From positions 1-43,963 of IMG/VR virus record IMGVR_UViG_3300027911_000026: a DNA stretch of 43,963 nucleotides; one strand, written 5' to 3'. The notes under the pieces were generated by a model. It was given only the letters and a program-made list of their open reading frames with translations, searched no databases and was not told where the DNA came from. The position numbers and the translations under genes were made by a program. The stretch is from a virus. Shown here in pieces: positions 41,590 through 43,963 of this stretch (position 1 is its first letter; each line of letters starts with the position of its first letter).

Positions 41590-43963
41590 TGTCCGTTTCA
41601 CTCTGCACCGTCACAGGCACCCTCCTTGATCTTGGTGGTAATCCCCTAAGCGGCGTTACCGTACGCTACACAGGCACAGGTGCTTTTATCGATGGCAATG
41701 GTAATACCATCTCTTCTACCGAAGTAAGCACCACCACCGCCTCGAACGGTACCTGGTCCCTTGCTTGCGTGCAGCAATCTGCTGGCGACATCATCATTGC
41801 TTATCCTCAAGACGCGATTAACTCTACCATCGACTATTACTTTGCGGTGATTATCCCCGCTGCAAGTACAGCTCTGTTCTCTTCTATCTGGGTAGATTCC
41901 CCAAACAACGCCCAAGCACAGAACCTCCCTTTCACCTTCGCTAATATCTCTGGAACTCTGTCTTTGGTACAGATGCCACAGCTCCCTTCAGGCCAGATCT
42001 ACATCGGGAGTGCTGGTGGAGCAACTACCGAAGTAACTCCTTCTGGAGATGCTACGATATCTCCTACCGGAGTCATTACTCTTAACACAGTCCCTATTGC
42101 TAAGGGTGGCACTGGACAGGTTACGCAGCAAACAGCTATTAATGCTCTTACTGGCACACAGTCGGCTGGTAAGGTCCTTAGATCTGATGGCACAAACGCT
42201 ACCCTATCTTCTATACAAGCTGGTGACTTACCCGATCTTTCTGCCACCTATGTCACACAATCTGAGGTTGGGGCTAATAATGGCGTAGCCTCGCTTAACT
42301 CGTCTGGTAAGGTTCCTGCAACGCAGCTCCCTTCTGTGGTTATGGAGTACCAAGGCAACTGGAACCCCTCTACCAACTCCCCAACACTTGCTGATGGTAC
42401 AGGTACTAATGGGTATACCTACTGGTGCTCTACCGCACACGCGGGTACGGTTTCTGGTCTTAATAATGCCTCGATGGTTAATTTCGAGATCGGGGATCTT
42501 GTAATCTACAATGCTACTCTTGGGCAATATGAGCTAAGCACTCCTGCTGCGGGTGTATCTTCTGTTAATGGTGCTCAAGGTGCTGTAGTTATTACCGCCG
42601 ACCAGCTTCTTCCTCTTACTAGTAAAGGCGACATCTTAATAGAGTCTTCTGCAGGAGTCTCGGGTAGACTCCCCTTAGGCACCACCAATCAAGTACTGGC
42701 TGTAGGGGCCTCTGGCCTTCCAGTCTGGTCATCTACTGCAGGAGGGGGTGGTGGAGGTAGCGCCAAGAATTACCTATCTGCTGTTACAACCTCAAACGGT
42801 ACTAATACAGGCAACGGTAATTTTGAGTTAGGCACTACAACGGGTTGGCAGGTTTCTCAGACCACAATCACCCCCACCGCTGGCTACTATCTTCCAACTA
42901 CCACGAAGTCTCCTGGGACTGCTTTCAATTCTTCTAACGGCTCTGGCACTCCTTTAGCTACAGTAAGCATAGTTTCTTCCGGTCAATTAGCCGGGACATA
43001 TTCTGCTGCTTTTGCTTCTGCTGGTCCAGCTAGCACTGGGGATATGTTAATCTCCAATGCTTTCAATATTGATACCGAAGATCAAGCAAAGATGATGCAG
43101 ATCAGTTTTGCTTATAATTTACATTCTGGAAACGTCGCTGCCATTCCAGGCAATTCTTCAAATACGTTTGCTATTTACGTATATGATGTAACTGCTGGAG
43201 CGTGGATTCAGCCTCAAGGCGTGTATAACATCCTGCAATCAAGCGGAGTTGGAAAAGCAACCGCTACGTTCCAAACCACCTCCACCAGTACTCAATACCA
43301 ATTGGCGATTGTTACGCTTAATAGCTTAACTGCTGGTTATTCTCTCTATGTTGACGACTTTGTTGTAGGCCCTCAAACCGCTCCAATGGGTCCGGCGATG
43401 ACGGATTGGGTTCCTTACACACCAACTATCACTGGATTTGGGACCACTTCAGGAGTTAGTTTTTTCAGTAGGCGCATTGGAGACACACTTCAAATTCAAG
43501 GCGTTTTTACCCCCGGAACGGCAACCGCAGTACAGGCTCAAATTAGTCTTCCTTCGTTGACGATAGATTCTACCAAAGTTTCTACTTCAAATATGGTTGT
43601 TGGTTATTATCAGCAAGGGTATGGCACTACAACTTATTTTGGACAAGGGCAACTGATTGCGGGCGGAGGCAATACCTACCTCCAAATGGGAACAGCCTCC
43701 TCATCTACCGGCGGAAATTCTCCCGCTAATGGTAACGTTGTCTCTGGAGGATCTGGATTTATAATCAGCGTTGAGGCGACAGGAATCCCAATTTCTGGCT
43801 GGTCCTCAAACTCATCTCAAAGCTCGGATACTGATACGCGTGTGTGTGGTGTTAGTTTTTCAACTACTAACCAATCCTTCGCTAATGGCTCAACTCCTGT
43901 TCAATACACTTTAGGTACGGTTAATTATGACACTCACGCTGGGGTATCTGGAAATTCCTATAT
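41589..43963 (+). CDS. Tail fibre, N-terminal and middle part (gene runs off the right edge)
   Basis: The frame is open from the ATG at 41589 (TAATG with the nozzle gene) to the window end, 791 codons with no stop. The first part is a carboxypeptidase-regulatory-like beta domain (CTVTGTLLDLGGNPLSGVTV); next come fibre repeats with IAKGGTGQVTQQTAINALTG and AGDLPDL, a G6S linker near codon 387, a TGNGNFELGTTTGW carbohydrate-binding-like beta domain, DWVPYTPTITGFGTTSGVSF, and then the start of a C1q-like module. The last residues equal the first of the window. Joined to 1-721 it gives about 1,010 residues. It likely determines host range. Confidence 0.8.
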   Translation, partial: MSVSLCTVTGTLLDLGGNPLSGVTVRYTGTGAFIDGNGNTISSTEVSTTTASNGTWSLACVQQSAGDIIIAYPQDAINSTIDYYFAVIIPAASTALFSSIWVDSPNNAQAQNLPFTFANISGTLSLVQMPQLPSGQIYIGSAGGATTEVTPSGDATISPTGVITLNTVPIAKGGTGQVTQQTAINALTGTQSAGKVLRSDGTNATLSSIQAGDLPDLSATYVTQSEVGANNGVASLNSSGKVPATQLPSVVMEYQGNWNPSTNSPTLADGTGTNGYTYWCSTAHAGTVSGLNNASMVNFEIGDLVIYNATLGQYELSTPAAGVSSVNGAQGAVVITADQLLPLTSKGDILIESSAGVSGRLPLGTTNQVLAVGASGLPVWSSTAGGGGGGSAKNYLSAVTTSNGTNTGNGNFELGTTTGWQVSQTTITPTAGYYLPTTTKSPGTAFNSSNGSGTPLATVSIVSSGQLAGTYSAAFASAGPASTGDMLISNAFNIDTEDQAKMMQISFAYNLHSGNVAAIPGNSSNTFAIYVYDVTAGAWIQPQGVYNILQSSGVGKATATFQTTSTSTQYQLAIVTLNSLTAGYSLYVDDFVVGPQTAPMGPAMTDWVPYTPTITGFGTTSGVSFFSRRIGDTLQIQGVFTPGTATAVQAQISLPSLTIDSTKVSTSNMVVGYYQQGYGTTTYFGQGQLIAGGGNTYLQMGTASSSTGGNSPANGNVVSGGSGFIISVEATGIPISGWSSNSSQSSDTDTRVCGVSFSTTNQSFANGSTPVQYTLGTVNYDTHAGVSGNSY
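43904..43963. repeat. Right copy of the end repeat (partner 1-60)
   Basis: Same reading frame and same 19-20 residues as at the left end, with only synonymous changes (including a TTA/CTA Leu codon). It lies at the very end of the window, which is what a circular assembly opened inside a variable gene would give. Confidence 0.7.

Noticed and set aside
41646-41915. 89-residue minus-strand frame and further minus frames up to 42527
   Set aside because: All are shadows of the open fibre gene that starts at 41589 and has no stop in the window.
1-43963. Temperate lifestyle
   Set aside because: No integrase, excisionase, partition or CI-like repressor gene is visible; the HExxH protein alone is not enough.

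Overview
The window looks like one almost complete genome of a tailed double-stranded DNA phage (Caudoviricetes), about 44 kb, probably short-tailed (podovirus-like). It has large terminase, portal, scaffold, major capsid protein, a head-tail adaptor, a nozzle-like tail protein, fibres and a collar protein, but no tape measure, sheath or major tail tube gene. GH24 lysozyme, a lytic transglycosylase, spanin-like genes and lipobox lipoproteins point to a Gram-negative host; the species cannot be told. No integrase, repressor, phage RNA polymerase, tRNA or CRISPR array was seen. The two ends carry the same roughly 60-base stretch of one fibre gene with only synonymous differences, so the genome is probably circular or circularly permuted and was opened inside that gene.

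Layout. (1) 1-5520, rightward: end of the fibre gene, tail collar protein, GNAT protein, three glycine/glutamine/alanine-rich probable internal virion (ejection) proteins, a small coiled-coil membrane protein. (2) 16187 down to 5431, leftward, tightly overlapping: zinc-ribbon proteins, Cas4/RecB-like nuclease, Rad52-like annealing protein, family A DNA polymerase, FmdB-like zinc ribbon, transglycosylase, DnaB-like helicase, Holliday-junction-resolvase-like nuclease, primase, zinc/HTH regulator, DEDD exonuclease, spanin-like pair. Three free-standing HNH nucleases sit in gene junctions. (3) 16452-18582, rightward, with its own promoters: lipoprotein, membrane-anchored trypsin-like protease, 30-residue membrane peptide, TerS-like protein, lysozyme. 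(4) 24727 down to 18579, leftward accessory operon: small membrane peptides, an amidoligase and a class II glutamine amidotransferase side by side, a collagen-like lipoprotein, a GT-B glycosyltransferase, many tiny genes coupled by ATGA junctions, and a HExxH protein. (5) 24782-25639, about 860 bases of hairpin-rich non-coding DNA between divergent arms, a candidate origin or control region. (6) 25640 to the end, rightward virion module: TerL, zinc-ribbon proteins, portal, GT-A glycosyltransferase, scaffold, capsid, decoration-like protein, adaptor, a fourth HNH nuclease, fibres, nozzle-like protein and the large fibre that runs off the end.

How it fits together. Region 2 gives a replication and single-strand-annealing recombination set; regions 6 and 1 build and fill the virion. 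Region 4 is the most unusual: a predicted amide-bond-forming pair embedded with membrane and envelope proteins. Nine small genes (20-58 residues) were found by reading the gaps between larger genes.
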